Shown: piece after piece, positions 13,568 to 24,234 of the stretch | Numbering within the stretch: position 1 is the stretch's first letter | How the letters are laid out: every line of letters begins with the position of its first letter | Assembly: GCA_033816765.1 (NCBI GenBank) | Contig: CM066290.1 | Location: 2,356,001 to 2,420,000 of the forward strand | DNA from: Nothopassalora personata | Lineage: Eukaryota; Ascomycota; Dothideomycetes; Mycosphaerellales; Mycosphaerellaceae | Direction: 5' to 3' | Length of the DNA stretch: 64,000 nucleotides | Made by a program: the position numbers and the translations under genes | The notes under the pieces: generated by a model | What the model saw: only the letters and a program-made list of their open reading frames with translations | Told to the model about the DNA's origin: nothing | Databases searched by the model: none

Positions 13568-14596
13568 TTAACTATAAACAAAATAAAAGCTAAAGAGTAG
13601 CGCGCCTACTAGGGGCTACGTAGAGTAGTAGTAGGCGAGGAGCCCGCGAGCAGCGTATAAGGCGAGCGCCTCAGTTGTCGTCGCGTAGTAACTTAGGTAG
13701 GAATGCCTAGTCGGCGGCGGTAGTGTTAATGTTCTACGCCTATAGGAACTAGGACTACGGTTAGTAGGGTACACGTATACGAGGAACATGCGACTTACGG
13801 CGCGGCCGAGTTCGAATAGCCTATTAAGGGCGCGGTTCTACTCCTACTAGAGCGCGAGGGCTACGGCGGTAGGGGCGGCGGCAGTAGTAGCGGCGGCGGG
13901 GGCACGTATACGGGTCTCCCCGGCACGCTTATACTTGTAGGTATTAAACTGCCTAATGGCCTATAGAAAGGGTTAGCCGAAGCATAGGAGACGCACTAGA
14001 GCCCCCCCCCGCGAGTAGTAGTCGACTCGTAGGAGCGAAGTTACGACTTACCTCCGTAATGTCGTTACCTAGCTAGGTACATAGGCGGATCTACTCTACT
14101 AGCTTCTACTACTAGAGGTCTATAGGCGCCTAGACTATTATAGCCGTAAGGAAATCGCGCTAGGAGCGCGCGGCGCGTAGGCGGCTTACTAGCGAGGCGA
14201 TAGCGTAGCTAGTGTTAGGCGCGTACTTATGTCTATTACGCCTATAGCGGCTACACTTCTTTAGGAGCTCGCCGGTAGTAATACTATCATAGTTATCGGC
14301 TTCGTCTAGTAAGTAGTTAGTATACGAATCGTAGGCGGCGCGCGTAGAGACTTACCCTTAACGAAGTATAGGAGGTACCGTATGTATATATTAATCCTCT
14401 ACGAGAGCTTAGTAGCGGGCGAGGGCGTTAGTAGCTACGAGGGGGATACTAGTCGCTTACGACTACTAGGCGTTCTAGGTGCGTCGCGTACTAGAGCCGC
14501 CTAGCGGCGCTCGTCTTCTATAGTACTAGTAGTGCTATCGCTACTAATGCTACGGAAGGAGGCGGAGCGGCTAGAGGACGGGGGCGAGTTAGACAT
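13568..14596 (-). pseudogene. Antisense coding-like region of Gypsy-A copy 1, between integrase and 3' LTR
   Basis: After integrase ends, the plus strand has no coherent frame, but the minus strand does once TAG/TAA are read as former glutamines. Readable pieces include NALARYQALVEDQYIHTVPP, NYLLDEADNY, TTGELLKK and, nearer the 3' end, NRALNRLFELGRAVSR. The frame changes at a G-run near 14006-14015 and again near the N-terminus, so frameshifts or introns are needed. The same pieces with conservative differences are in Gypsy-A copy 2. The product is unknown. Start (ATG at 14596) and end are best guesses. Confidence 0.5.
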
Positions 14597-14897
14597 AACG
14601 ATAATAATGCTAGCGAGGCGCTTACGATAAGGGTACGGTACGGGTACGTAGTAGTAGTATAACGGAGGTAGGGCGCTAGGGAACGTGCTAGGAGAACAGG
14701 GCTAGGTTAGGCTAGAGTTTTATACCCCTAACTAGCTACGTCGGTATAGTAACTAAGCCTTACTTACCTATACCTATATAACGATACGTACGTAACCCAT
14801 ATGTAGGCCGTATAGTAACTATAGTTCTAGAAGTACGTAGGAACCTCTACGTAGTAACTAGCGAGCTAAGGATAGCTCGCACGGGAGGGGAGGTAAT

Positions 14898-15093
14898 TGT
14901 AAGGGGCAGCCTAGTAGCTAACCCTTACATATAGCCTTACATGTAACATACGGTCGCGACCGGCTACTAAGCCGCACGTGACACGTATGCGTACACCTTA
15001 CGACGCGCGATGCGTCTTAAACAAAAGGCAAGAATTAGTTCATCTATGACTAGTAGGTCGTAGGCGTGCTATATATTGCGACATCCCTTAACA
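14898..15093 (+). repeat. Gypsy-A copy 1, 3' LTR
   Basis: Begins TGTAAGGGGCAGCC directly after a purine-rich tract (CACGGGAGGGGAGG, 14880-14893) that would serve as polypurine tract. Ends CTTAACA and is followed by CATAG. Confidence 0.9.
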
Positions 15094-16029
15094 CATAGCT
15101 TTCTATCCCTCCTTACTATCTACGACGCTAGTAGCTTTATCGAGAATCCTCTAAAAGTCCCTAAACTTCTTAGGTTGCTTTAGGTGAAGCCCGAAAGCCT
15201 TGTAGACCGCTTTCGCGACTACCTCTAGTAATCCCTAAAGGAGAAGGCGACTCCGGGAGCTGTTATCTAAATCCTTAGGTTTAATTAGATCACTTAAGGA
15301 TACAAATAGGCGGATAAATTCCTTTATATCTTGTTCTTTAGGCCTCTTACCTTACTACGCCCTAATAATCTCCTTAAGATATTCCCGACTCCCTAATATC
15401 GAGTAGGCGTTAAACCTTAAGAACTCTAATAAGAACGCCCTCCTAAAACGCGCCTTATTAGTAAGCTACCTAGGTAGCCTTATAACTACGCGCCGGATAG
15501 TAGTTTCGCAATTACGCTTAAACCTACCCTAGAAATTATCCTTCTTAATAGATGCCCGAGGCGGATACTAGTCTATTAGGTCGCTAAACCGCTCCTAGAA
15601 CTTAGTAGCATTAGTGCTATTAAAGAACGGATTCTTAGCACCTCCTAGAGGTAGAAAGCGAGGGCTAGCGTTTTCTATTGCTACTACTAATCGTCTAAAG
15701 AGAGTAGTTATAGTATCTATTCCAATTGTACTGTTCGTTCCTACACCTATACCTAATTTAGCGGCGCTAGTTCCGCTTCTCCCTTCTTTACTAGATTTAG
15801 GTGTTTCCCCTTCCTCCGATTCCTCTATCCCCTTATAAGGGATAGAATCCCTATAGACCCCTTCCATTTTCGTAGGGCTTATAGGCTGTTCGTAGCCTCT
15901 ACCTATGTCGGCAAAGGTGCTAAGTTTTTCTAGTAATGCAGCCGTATCTATTGTTACGTAGTGCTTACTTTAGAATATGCTAATACTAGTTATTGCTTAA
16001 TAGGACCTTATAACCGTAATTGTTGCTAA

Positions 16030-16150
16030 ATACCTTAGACCTTAAGTGTTTTCGACCTTAGTCGACCTTAACCGTGAACCTTAACCTTAAACCTTAACCT
16101 TAAGTAATAACCTTAACCGTAAACCTTAGACCTTGAACCGTAATTTTAAC
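16030..16150. repeat. Degenerate ACCTTA hexamer array
   Basis: Imperfect tandem repeats of the type ACCTTA / CCTTAA, with variants GACCTT and ACCGTA, over about 110 bp. It resembles but does not equal the usual fungal telomere hexamer CCCTAA. It sits just outside the gag end of Gypsy-B. Confidence 0.6.
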
Positions 16151-16292
16151 CTTATAAACTAGATACTAATACGCTACCGGGTGTACACTTAATAACCCCC
16201 CTTATTAAGCACTAAAATAATGTCTACTAACTACCCTATATAGGCCTGTCCGAGTTGTGGTGGTATAGAGCGGTGCTTACGTAAGCAGGGGT

Positions 16293-16318
16293 ATTTACCG
16301 GTCCCGGGACCGGGAAAT
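16293..16318. repeat. 26-bp palindrome, copy 3 (one mismatch)
   Basis: Same sequence as 2181-2206 except G for T near the right end (CGGGAAAT instead of CGGTAAAT). The flanks are again unrelated. Confidence 0.8.
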
Positions 16319-16319
16319 T

Positions 16320-19300
16320 AGGTTACGTAACGAGCAGCGTAGTAGCTAGATAAAACAAGAGGATTGGTGGACCTAAACCCCTATGCCCTCTACTCGAGAG
16401 GTATGAATTGAAATGTTGCCTTAATACTACGCTTACAATGCTTAGCTACGTAGTATATATCTTAACAGCTATACTAGGTCCTACTAGCTTACCTAAATGT
16501 CCAATTAAACCTAAATGAAATTGGGGTAAGTTAGACCTAAGGGAATCCCTCTAAACCTAAGGTTAACACAACCTATCAGTCGTTAATAGTAGGTAGGTAG
16601 GTAGGTAGGTATATATACTATAGTAAGGTAGATAAAGGCTCGAGGCTATAGAAAGGAAGAGGAAACCCTAGAAGAAGTAGGGAGGTATATAAATATTAAT
16701 CTCGAGTCTACCTACTTTAACGTTCCTACCGCCTTATACGTAATACTTTCCGTAGGATAAGGCTTCGGTAGGGGAGCTACGATTCTCTAAGAAGTAGGTG
16801 TAACTTATCGTTCGAGGCTATATATATCGGGTAAAGGAAAGTATTAGTATATCCCTAAGGCCTATATTAGGTTTAGTTAAACCTATGATCTTACTAAGTT
16901 AACTAACGAGTTAGGTAACCTTCGTTTAATCGAGATTTATTCTCGTCGAGTAGGAGCAGGAGGGAGAGCAGTGTAAAGCAGTAGCGAGGCAGCGGTTAGG
17001 TAAGGTTATATTCTAAATAGTAAGATTAAACAGTAAGTTAAACGCTTCGAAAGCTATAGGACATTTCGCCGCGTTCCTAAATATATAGGAGACCCTATCC
17101 TTAGTTACCTAGTTACCCGTAAGTAAGTGACCTAATTACTTAGTCGCTCGTAAGTAAGTAATCTCGCGTAGGTGTCGGTTACGTGCGCTCTCCTCCTATA
17201 ATCCTATTATCTAATGAGCGTAGTAATCGGAGCGCGACTACTTTAATCCGTAATAGCCTATACTAGTTAGCGAAGAAGGTATAGCGGCGATTAGTAGAGA
17301 AGGCATTTTACTCGTACGAGGCTTTATAAAGCTAATAGAGGAACTATTCCTTTATATAATTTAATAGCTTATACTCACTTAACTAGGAGGTATAGTGTAG
17401 AAAGTCGTTCTACGTTCTAAAAGTTAGTAAGAAGGTTCGTATTAAGCAATTTTAGAAGTAGAAGGTATTAACGAATACTTAGGTAAGAGTTATAGTACGT
17501 AGCTAGGAAGTTATAGGAATGGAGTAAACCCCGTAAGGATACCTCCTATATACCGATTTCCGAGTAACTCGATACTTAGCTAGTAGGATTATAGTAAGTA
17601 ATTCTATTGAGTATATAGAAGAGACTATTAACTATTAAAGTCCCGTATAACTAGCTCTTATATGCCGATAGTTAAGTAACTCGACCCTCGGCTAGAAGGA
17701 TCGCTATAGTAAGGGATCCTATCGAGGAAGTAGGAGGGAAGCGTTAAAATCCTATATAAGAAACTCTTATATACCGATAGTCGAGTAGCTAAATACTTAG
17801 CCAGAAGGATTGTAGTAAGTAGTATACATACTATTTAGTCGGTTCTACTATACGAGACTTGCTTAATTCTAGCTAGGAAAGCTTATAAAGTATCCTTAGC
17901 TAAGGGAAGGTTAGGATAAAGTACCTCGCCGAGTATCGTCGATAGTCGAATAGTTTAAGCTCGGCTAGGAAGTACCCTCGTTTAGTAGTCTATAGCGTAG
18001 ACGAATCTCGCTAGGTATTACGTAAGGTATAACATAAACCCTATAGTCCTAGCTAGGCGGTAGTACTTAAAGAGTCTCTAGCTATAATAGAGCTCGCGGA
18101 ATGTTCTATATATAAGAAGGGCTAGTTACAAATAGAAGAGGCTAATATAGAATAACTAAAGCCGAAGCTATGTCCGATACTTATTCGAAGGAGAGTACTA
18201 CTACTAAATAGAGGAGTAGTCCGACTTCTACGAAGGAGGGAAAGTTTATATCGATAAGCGGTATACTCCTATAGTATCGGCCTATAGGTATACACTTAAC
18301 TTAATAGGTAGTAGTAATCCTACCTTAACTCTAGGCTTTAAGAAAAAGAGGAAAGCTTATATTAACGAACGTAGTGAGCCTACCCGCTAACTGTCTAGTA
18401 ACTCTAGTCTTAGCCTATAGGTATATACCCGGCCCGGTATTACGTCTATAACGATCCTACTATATATAAGACTTAGGTAAGAACTTCGAGAAAGAGAAAA
18501 GATAACGCCGATAAACGTAGTAAGCGTAGGCTATATACTAATAATACTCGTATAAAAAGTGTATACAATCCGTGTTATACACTCCTCGATTATCGTACTA
18601 TATAGGATTTATTACTAAGCTCCGCGGTATACGGAATTTCTAGGTCGTTAAATATAGCGATTAGTACCTATATATCCTAATATCGAACGAATGTACCTAA
18701 CGGCGACTAGTCTAGGCTTTACCTACGAGAGAGGAAAGGTAAGGTTAACGAATATAGCGGTCCTATAGACCGATACTCTAGTAACTATAGTCTTAGCCGG
18801 AAAGGACCTAGAGGTAGTTAGGTAGAAAGTACGTTTAGTTAATTAGTAAGTACAACTAGCTAAAGGGTTAATACATCCCTATTAAAAGTTAGTACTAGGC
18901 TTCTATCTACTATTTCCTCGGAATTAAGCGTAATTAAATCTACCGACAATTCTATAGAAAGACTCGCGGAAGCGCTCTTATGTTATTAAAGGTTATTCTC
19001 GCCGTATTAAATACTAACATTGATTACTACTAGTAGACGAAGCCGTATACTTAGACGGAGAGGCTAGGTACACTATCGCTATTTAGTAGGATCTCCTTAT
19101 AGTGTATTGTAGGGCCTATAAGTATATAGAATGTCTCTACTATAATCTCCCTTAATAGTAGCATTACCGTTCTTCTTAATAGTAGTATTAGCCTAGCCTA
19201 TTGTTTCTAATATCTTCTTTATTACCGCCTTAGCTTTACTACTAACCTTCGTATCGAGCTCCAGCGAGAGTATAAGAGTATACTAAGTAGTAACCTACTC

Positions 19301-19340
19301 GCTCTTATCTACTTATATATTCGTCTATTCTTCGTCTATA
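16320..19340. repeat. RIP-degraded repeat, unclassified, with internal tandem copies
   Basis: Strong RIP composition throughout. No terminal repeats and no recognisable domain. A TAGG microsatellite lies at about 16588-16612. From about 17540 to 17980 a unit of about 112 bp recurs at least three times with a readable plus-strand frame (pieces like LLYTD, RVTRYLA and ARRIVVS), suggesting a decayed protein with tandem repeats of about 37 residues. The composition switches to normal at about 19340, shortly before the terpene synthase gene. Confidence 0.6.
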
Positions 19341-19616
19341 GCCGGAGGCCAGGGTATTCACATAGATGGAGCGGCTGGACCAAGTCTCAGCATCTCGACG
19401 ATCGGGAGAGTCAATGTCCTAGACGTTAACCTTTTCGACGGGGGGATGCACCGATGCTACTGCTGTTGGCATCGGTCCCCATGCCGGACTAAAAGGCAAT
19501 TATCATCATTGGTCTGCTCCATGTATACTGTACACCACCTAATTTCTAATCGTAAACCCCACCAAACGCCGAGGTCATGCCATCCCAGCCCGCGGACCGA
19601 ACTCCACCCATGATGA

Positions 19617-20762
19617 TTAAGCTGGGAGGGCAGGGCTTATGACAACCTCAGGAAACGCTTTGAGCACACGATCATTGAGTCCAAGAGCATATTCCCGCCA
19701 CTGTTCACGAACATGATCACTCAGCAGAGCTCCCCCAAAGCGCTTTTCAACCTCCACCCCGATAATCATAGGACTGGACATAGGGCTGTCCTGACGGTTC
19801 CCGTCATTCAGAATGTCCACGAATCCGTCGAACAGAATCGTGTCTTGCTTCTGAAGGATCCTGTCGAAGTGGGCCTGACCTGCTTGCTGCCGAGACTGAT
19901 CCAGCTCCAGCCGGTGCCACAGCTTCTCGTGCTTCTTGGCCGCCTTTCGGACACTCTCGTCTTCGCTCTTGCCAATGACGAGACCCTCCTCGACGAACCG
20001 GTACCTACGCATCATCATATGGATAGGCCCGCCGAAGAATCGGATCATGTTGATGATGCATTGCCACTCTGCTTTCTTGGCATATGCAGTGTCCATCGCC
20101 CACAAGACCTCCCTGGCATTCCGGAAAGCTTCTTCGCGGATACTCTCCGGCATGTATGCGAAAGTGTTGTTGGTCTCTCCTTCGGCTCTGTGCTTATAAA
20201 AGGCGATGGCGTCGTACAGAGTGTCTCCAATCTCTGCTAGGACATTCCACTGATCGTTGGTGAACCACACATCGTCCATGTCGTTGCAGACCAGTGCGGC
20301 TGCGATCGTGAACCGGCACAGAGCATCGCAATCTCGAAGTCGAAACCAGTTGGCCGGACCTGAAGAAACTGCCTCAACGTAGCTGCGGAAGAATTGCTCG
20401 TGCTTTCGGTCGCTGGTCTTGGCACTCGTGACAGTCAGGAACGTCTTGTATTCTCGGGCCATGTCTTTGGCGCCTGCTGTGTCTTCGAAAAGGTCATACA
20501 GCACCTGATTGAGGCTGTAGCCCAGCATGTTGTCGTCGTCCGCGGTCATGTCGAACAGCGAGCCCTGGAATTCGGCGATGGTCCCGATGATGATGATGCG
20601 CATGAACGCTACGTAGCGCTTCCAGTTGGTATAGTGTGGGATGACACATCGCGAGTACTCCCACGCGCAAGCGAACACTTCTGCCTTGACCGCAGGTGGC
20701 AGGTCGACGCTCTGAAGATCGTTCGCGATGTCATATGGGTAATGCCACTTGTAGCTCGGCAT
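19617..20762 (-). CDS. aba3: BcABA3-like sesquiterpene synthase (alpha-ionylideneethane synthase type)
   Basis: Intact single-exon gene for 381 residues, starting at a genuine ATG. The translation matches, from memory of the family, the unusual Botrytis ABA3 synthase: residues 7-19 (HYPYDIANDLQSV), 32-56 (CAWEYSRCVIPHYTNWKRYVAFMR), a DCDALxRFTIAxALxCNDMDD stretch at 144-164, FYKHRAEGET at 188-197 and FFGGPIHMMMRRYRFVEE at 242-259. This family lacks the classic DDxxD terpene cyclase fold signature. Known members convert farnesyl diphosphate to alpha-ionylideneethane, the first committed step of fungal abscisic acid synthesis. The acidic cluster at 160-164 is a candidate metal site (inference). 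It is divergent from the P450 gene 1.5 kb away. It begins at the residue corresponding to the conserved core, so an N-terminal extension present in some homologues is missing or lies in an unseen exon. Confidence 0.85.
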   Translation of the reverse strand: MPSYKWHYPYDIANDLQSVDLPPAVKAEVFACAWEYSRCVIPHYTNWKRYVAFMRIIIIGTIAEFQGSLFDMTADDDNMLGYSLNQVLYDLFEDTAGAKDMAREYKTFLTVTSAKTSDRKHEQFFRSYVEAVSSGPANWFRLRDCDALCRFTIAAALVCNDMDDVWFTNDQWNVLAEIGDTLYDAIAFYKHRAEGETNNTFAYMPESIREEAFRNAREVLWAMDTAYAKKAEWQCIINMIRFFGGPIHMMMRRYRFVEEGLVIGKSEDESVRKAAKKHEKLWHRLELDQSRQQAGQAHFDRILQKQDTILFDGFVDILNDGNRQDSPMSSPMIIGVEVEKRFGGALLSDHVREQWREYALGLNDRVLKAFPEVVISPALPA

Positions 20763-22304
20763 AATGACAGAGAAGGTTGTCGTCGTATCACGCTGTAAGA
20801 TGTGGGGAGCTCTTGATTTGTCGGGGCTTCGTCAGGCTCGACTGCGACCTCATGCTGGCTTTTAATGGCTACGTTCGATCACCCAGCATCCAAGATGGGT
20901 CAATTGGAACGAGTGCGAATAGCGCCATCTTCATCTGAATTAGCGCCGTGAGGCCTGCCCGTCCGGCGTAGCCAAGGTGCATGATCAGTCCGATCGGCGC
21001 AGTTGTATCGATAGACAGCCTGATTGCTGATCACCACTACTCTCGCTCCATGCACAAGCAATCGCGATCGAGCGCAGTCGTATTATGGCGCATCGATACC
21101 CTTGACTTGGCCAACCGCGTTGATGCTCTGGAGCACCACTTCTTTCACCTAGCTTATCCTGCAAAAGGGATGACGAGGCTCCAGCCTCGAGCTCACCTCG
21201 AGCTCCTTTGGTCATGCACAGGGGGACCGACAGGTCTGAGCACCATTTCCTGCAGCCGGCAGCATACATGGAGGAGACTTGTTGGCGGCGGCCGTGAATA
21301 TGATAGCCCTTGCAAGGGTGCGACCATCTCGATGCGCCATAACAGCCCCGATAGGGATCCACAGACTATTGTGACGGTAATACGGCCCAATCCGTGGATT
21401 CTGTTCTTGCGATTGTGCAATTGACTCTACCCCAGGCTTTCTCAGCATCTGCAAGCATTCCCACTCACAGCACAGTCACCTGCTATCGCTTTGGCGTGGA
21501 CACTTCCCCGGACCCCAGTGGGGCGAAGGTTCCCCCAGCAGATCCCGATGGATTAATGCTTCAAAACCCTATGTTATTTTCGCTGGTAGCGACGTACAAG
21601 CGCAGAGGCTTCAGCCTCGATGCGCACGAGTTGTCGAGCGGCCTGCAAGGCCATGTTGTTGCACTCTTATTAGTGCTCCAAATCGCGTTCTTAATTTGAC
21701 AGGATTTGATAAGGACTTGATTCAGCAACTGGGGGCTGATCGGCTATCTGGGGGCCGGGGAAGTGTCGAGGTCGCGTTGGGTTAGTAATCTGCGATGACA
21801 TGAATGAGGAATCAGTCGGCCACAGGGTAATTTGCACAAGACTTTGACGGCATATGACAGGGGACGGATTCCGACGGCTCCACGACATCGGCCGGACAAA
21901 AAAGCTAAGCTGTGTACAAGCTCTCTGCCTGCAATTTATACACCATGGTCCAGCAACATCCCGGCAATGATTGCGCTCAAGACACGAGGCATCGATCAAC
22001 TGCGATCTTCTCGATGAAACACTATTATAGCACTCTTGAATGTTCCACGAACCTTGCCCGAATATGTTGGAAGTAGTGGATGACTGGCATCGTCGCACCC
22101 TCAAGGACAAACAGACCCCGAACGATCATGGCTAGAGTGCGGAAGGATCTGCTAGATGGAATTGCCCTGAATCTCGGCGTCAGAGCACTGTCGTTCAGCT
22201 CACGGCGTTATATTCCTCTAGTTGGCGCTACTTAACGGGAAGCGTTCTCACTACGGAGACTCACTGCAGCCTTGATTGCCCCAGTGACCAACGACACGGT
22301 TGAG
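20763..22304. other. Intergenic region between divergent cluster genes
   Basis: Normal composition, no RIP signature. Short overlapping frames on both strands (for example 20981-21424 and 21691-22110) lack codon bias and similarity to anything I know, and I take them as noise. It should contain both promoters of the synthase and the first P450. No regulator binding motif could be identified with confidence. Confidence 0.5.
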
Positions 22305-24005
22305 ATGGCACCATTATTGTCAACTTACCTCGCCATCGAGCAGCCTCTTCTGCTGTTGCCTGCAGTTCTCGGTCTTTGGATCATTTACGCCGTCACCAAA
22401 CACATATACAACGCACTATACGGCCCGCTTGCTAAAGTCCCGGGTCCACGATTGAGAGCCCTATCTGTGATTCCACACCTCAAAGCATGCTGGCAAGGAA
22501 ACGAAGCGACCTCAGTGATCGACCTCCATAGACAGTATGGTCGCGTAGTACGCCTGGCTCCTGACCTGGTGGCGCTTATCGGCGAAGGGCACATATGGAA
22601 GACGATATATGCTTCGAAATCGCAAGGACTCTCGGCTTTCCCCAAGGATACTCTGTTCTACGACAAGCCATTCAACGAGGTACCGGGTCCTTTCGGCTCC
22701 GAAGATCCCGTCAGCTTGCGGATGAGGAAGACTATGGCTCCAGCGTTCAGCGATTCTGGACTGAAGCAGTACGAGCCCAAATTCCAGGCTTGGTGTAGAG
22801 CACTCGCGAAACGGCTGGATCAGTTTGCCAGGGATAAGGAGCCCACTGACATGGTGAAGATTTTCAACTGTGAGTCTCGCGGCAGAACCGCGATGCTGCA
22901 TCTACCTGCATACTGATGAGTGCCAGGCACGACTTTCGACGTGATGAGCGACATGCTTCTCTCCGAGCCTCTGCATCTGCTGGAAAAAGGAGACTATGTG
23001 CCCTTCGTGCGGCTCATCTTCAACATTCTTCGCCACGTCACACGCCTGAAGACTGTCCGCTACTTCAACAGAACTTTCGGCGAGCAATTGCAGCTGCTGC
23101 TCATGAAGATCCCGGCTGTCAGGGAATTCGCAGAAAAGCACCACCGCTTCATTACTGATCGTGTGCATGAGAGACTTGCCAAGACGCCAGCGCAGCCTGA
23201 CATTTGGAGTCTTGTGACGGCTGAGACGTCCACGGCGTCCCTGATTTCGGAAGAGGAGCGATACTCCATTGCAAACGAGCTGATGATTGCTGGAACAGAG
23301 ACCAGTGCCACGGTCCTGAGCGGCTGCTTGTATACTCTTCTGAAGAATCCTGCTTGGTTGTCAGCTTTGACCGAAGATCTTCGTTCCAAGTATACGGCGA
23401 ATGAAGATTTCAGCAGCGACATCACCATGGCTTCCCTTCAAGCCAACAAACTCCTCGAAGCCATCTTGAAAGAATCAATGAGGTATGTCCCCGTGTCGCT
23501 CCAGTCTTCGAGACGTAAGCCGCTGATCTGTCGATTCAGGATTTATCCACCGGTTCCAATTGGATTCGCACGCTTTGTACCTCAGGGCGGCACAGAGCTG
23601 GAAGGCTACTACATTCCCGAGGGTAATCGAGTCGTAGTGTATCAGCTTGCCACCTACCGCGACCCAGACTTGTGGCTTGAGCCTGAAGCCTTCCATCCGG
23701 AGCGCTGGCTCGGCGATGAGAAATTCAAGAACGATCACCTCGATGCCTTTGAGCCCTTTTCCACGGGACCGAGAGGGTGTTCTGGCAAGGTAACATCCTT
23801 CACCACGTCTGCCTGATGCAATCGTCGCTAATGTTCAAACCTCTAGAACTTCGCCTGGAACGAAATGAGACTCATTCTTGCTACGACCCTGCTGAACTTC
23901 GACTTCCACTTGAGGGCCGAGTCGGCCAATTGGGCGGACCAGAAGGTCTTTCTTGTATGGGAGAAGTCAGCTCTGATGGTCGACGTGAAGAAGAGATCTG
24001 TGTAG
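22305..24005 (+). CDS. Cytochrome P450, intact, ABA-cluster type
   Basis: Four exons: 22305-22869, 22927-23482, 23540-23789, 23847-24005, giving 509 residues. All introns are GT..AG (57 nt each) and phases agree. The start is the ATG at 22305; the reading frame extends further upstream only with a TTG. Features: N-terminal membrane anchor (about 8-35), proline hinge VPGP, I-helix AGTETS near residue 307, ExxR (ESMR) near 372, PERW, and the heme loop FSTGPRGCSG with the cysteine near 453. It is therefore a complete microsomal class II P450. In Botrytis two P450s (BcABA1, BcABA2) oxidise the ionylidene skeleton. I cannot say which of them this matches. It ends 229 bp from the convergent second P450. 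Confidence 0.85.
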
Positions 24006-24234
24006 ATTTTCGAGATTTATAATGTAGTAGTGTGGAGTTAAAAAGCAATTAATTCATCGAGGCTCCACTTAAGTCGGCTCTGTGACACTGAGCATCAAGC
24101 ACCGAGGTCATACTCGACCACTGATGAATGGACCCAAATTGTGATTGTCTAGATGCAATGATCGACTCGTCTCAAACGCTGTTTGAAGTAATGAAGATTC
24201 AGTTGAAGTGTGTCCATCTATATGCTCAATCAAG

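Larger units (their letters stand above)
8185..15093 (+). mobile_element. Gypsy-A copy 1: full-length Ty3/gypsy retrotransposon, RIP-inactivated
   Basis: Bounded by 196-bp direct LTRs (8185-8380 and 14898-15093) that begin TG (mutated to TA at the left end) and end CA. Target duplication is TATAG/CATAG, differing only by one RIP-type C-to-T. Order on the plus strand: gag with a knuckle-like region (about 8510-9850), protease, RT (about 10640-11200, with [12 protein letters not shown] and YLDNILIYSE, the second catalytic D turned to N by a RIP-type change), RNase H (about 11440-11700, ETHDxELL), integrase (about 12280-12960, with IDFITDLP, VDRYLK and VSDRGPVFTSQF) ending near 13529. Many TAG/TAA codons replace glutamine. 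Without its nested solo LTR the element is about 6.6 kb. Confidence 0.9.
2207..16030 (-). mobile_element. Gypsy-B: RIP-degraded Ty3/gypsy retrotransposon relic, minus strand, interrupted by Gypsy-A
   Basis: Minus-strand translation, ignoring RIP stops, gives the gypsy pol order. Reverse transcriptase lies at about 4750-5250, where the residues LINLAMLLNKVTIRDANIPP, a TTLPxGATNSV segment and a degenerate VDDIGVKG-type catalytic motif can be read. RNase H follows at about 4030-4700, and the integrase side at about 2350-3900. Gag-like sequence continues to the right at 6300-8184 and resumes at 15094-15950, so Gypsy-A inserted into its gag end. Stops are spread through every domain, so the element is dead. 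Its LTRs were not identified and the ends given are approximate. Apparent short ORFs at 3502-3744, 6766-6990 and 15595-15867 are chance survivors inside it. Confidence 0.75.

Noticed and set aside
19713..20240. Plus-strand frame of 175 residues over the terpene synthase
   Set aside because: Antisense shadow of the synthase gene, no domain.
20981..22110. Several frames of 60-147 residues between the synthase and the P450
   Set aside because: They overlap on both strands, have no recognisable motifs, and several lack ATG or sensible codon use.
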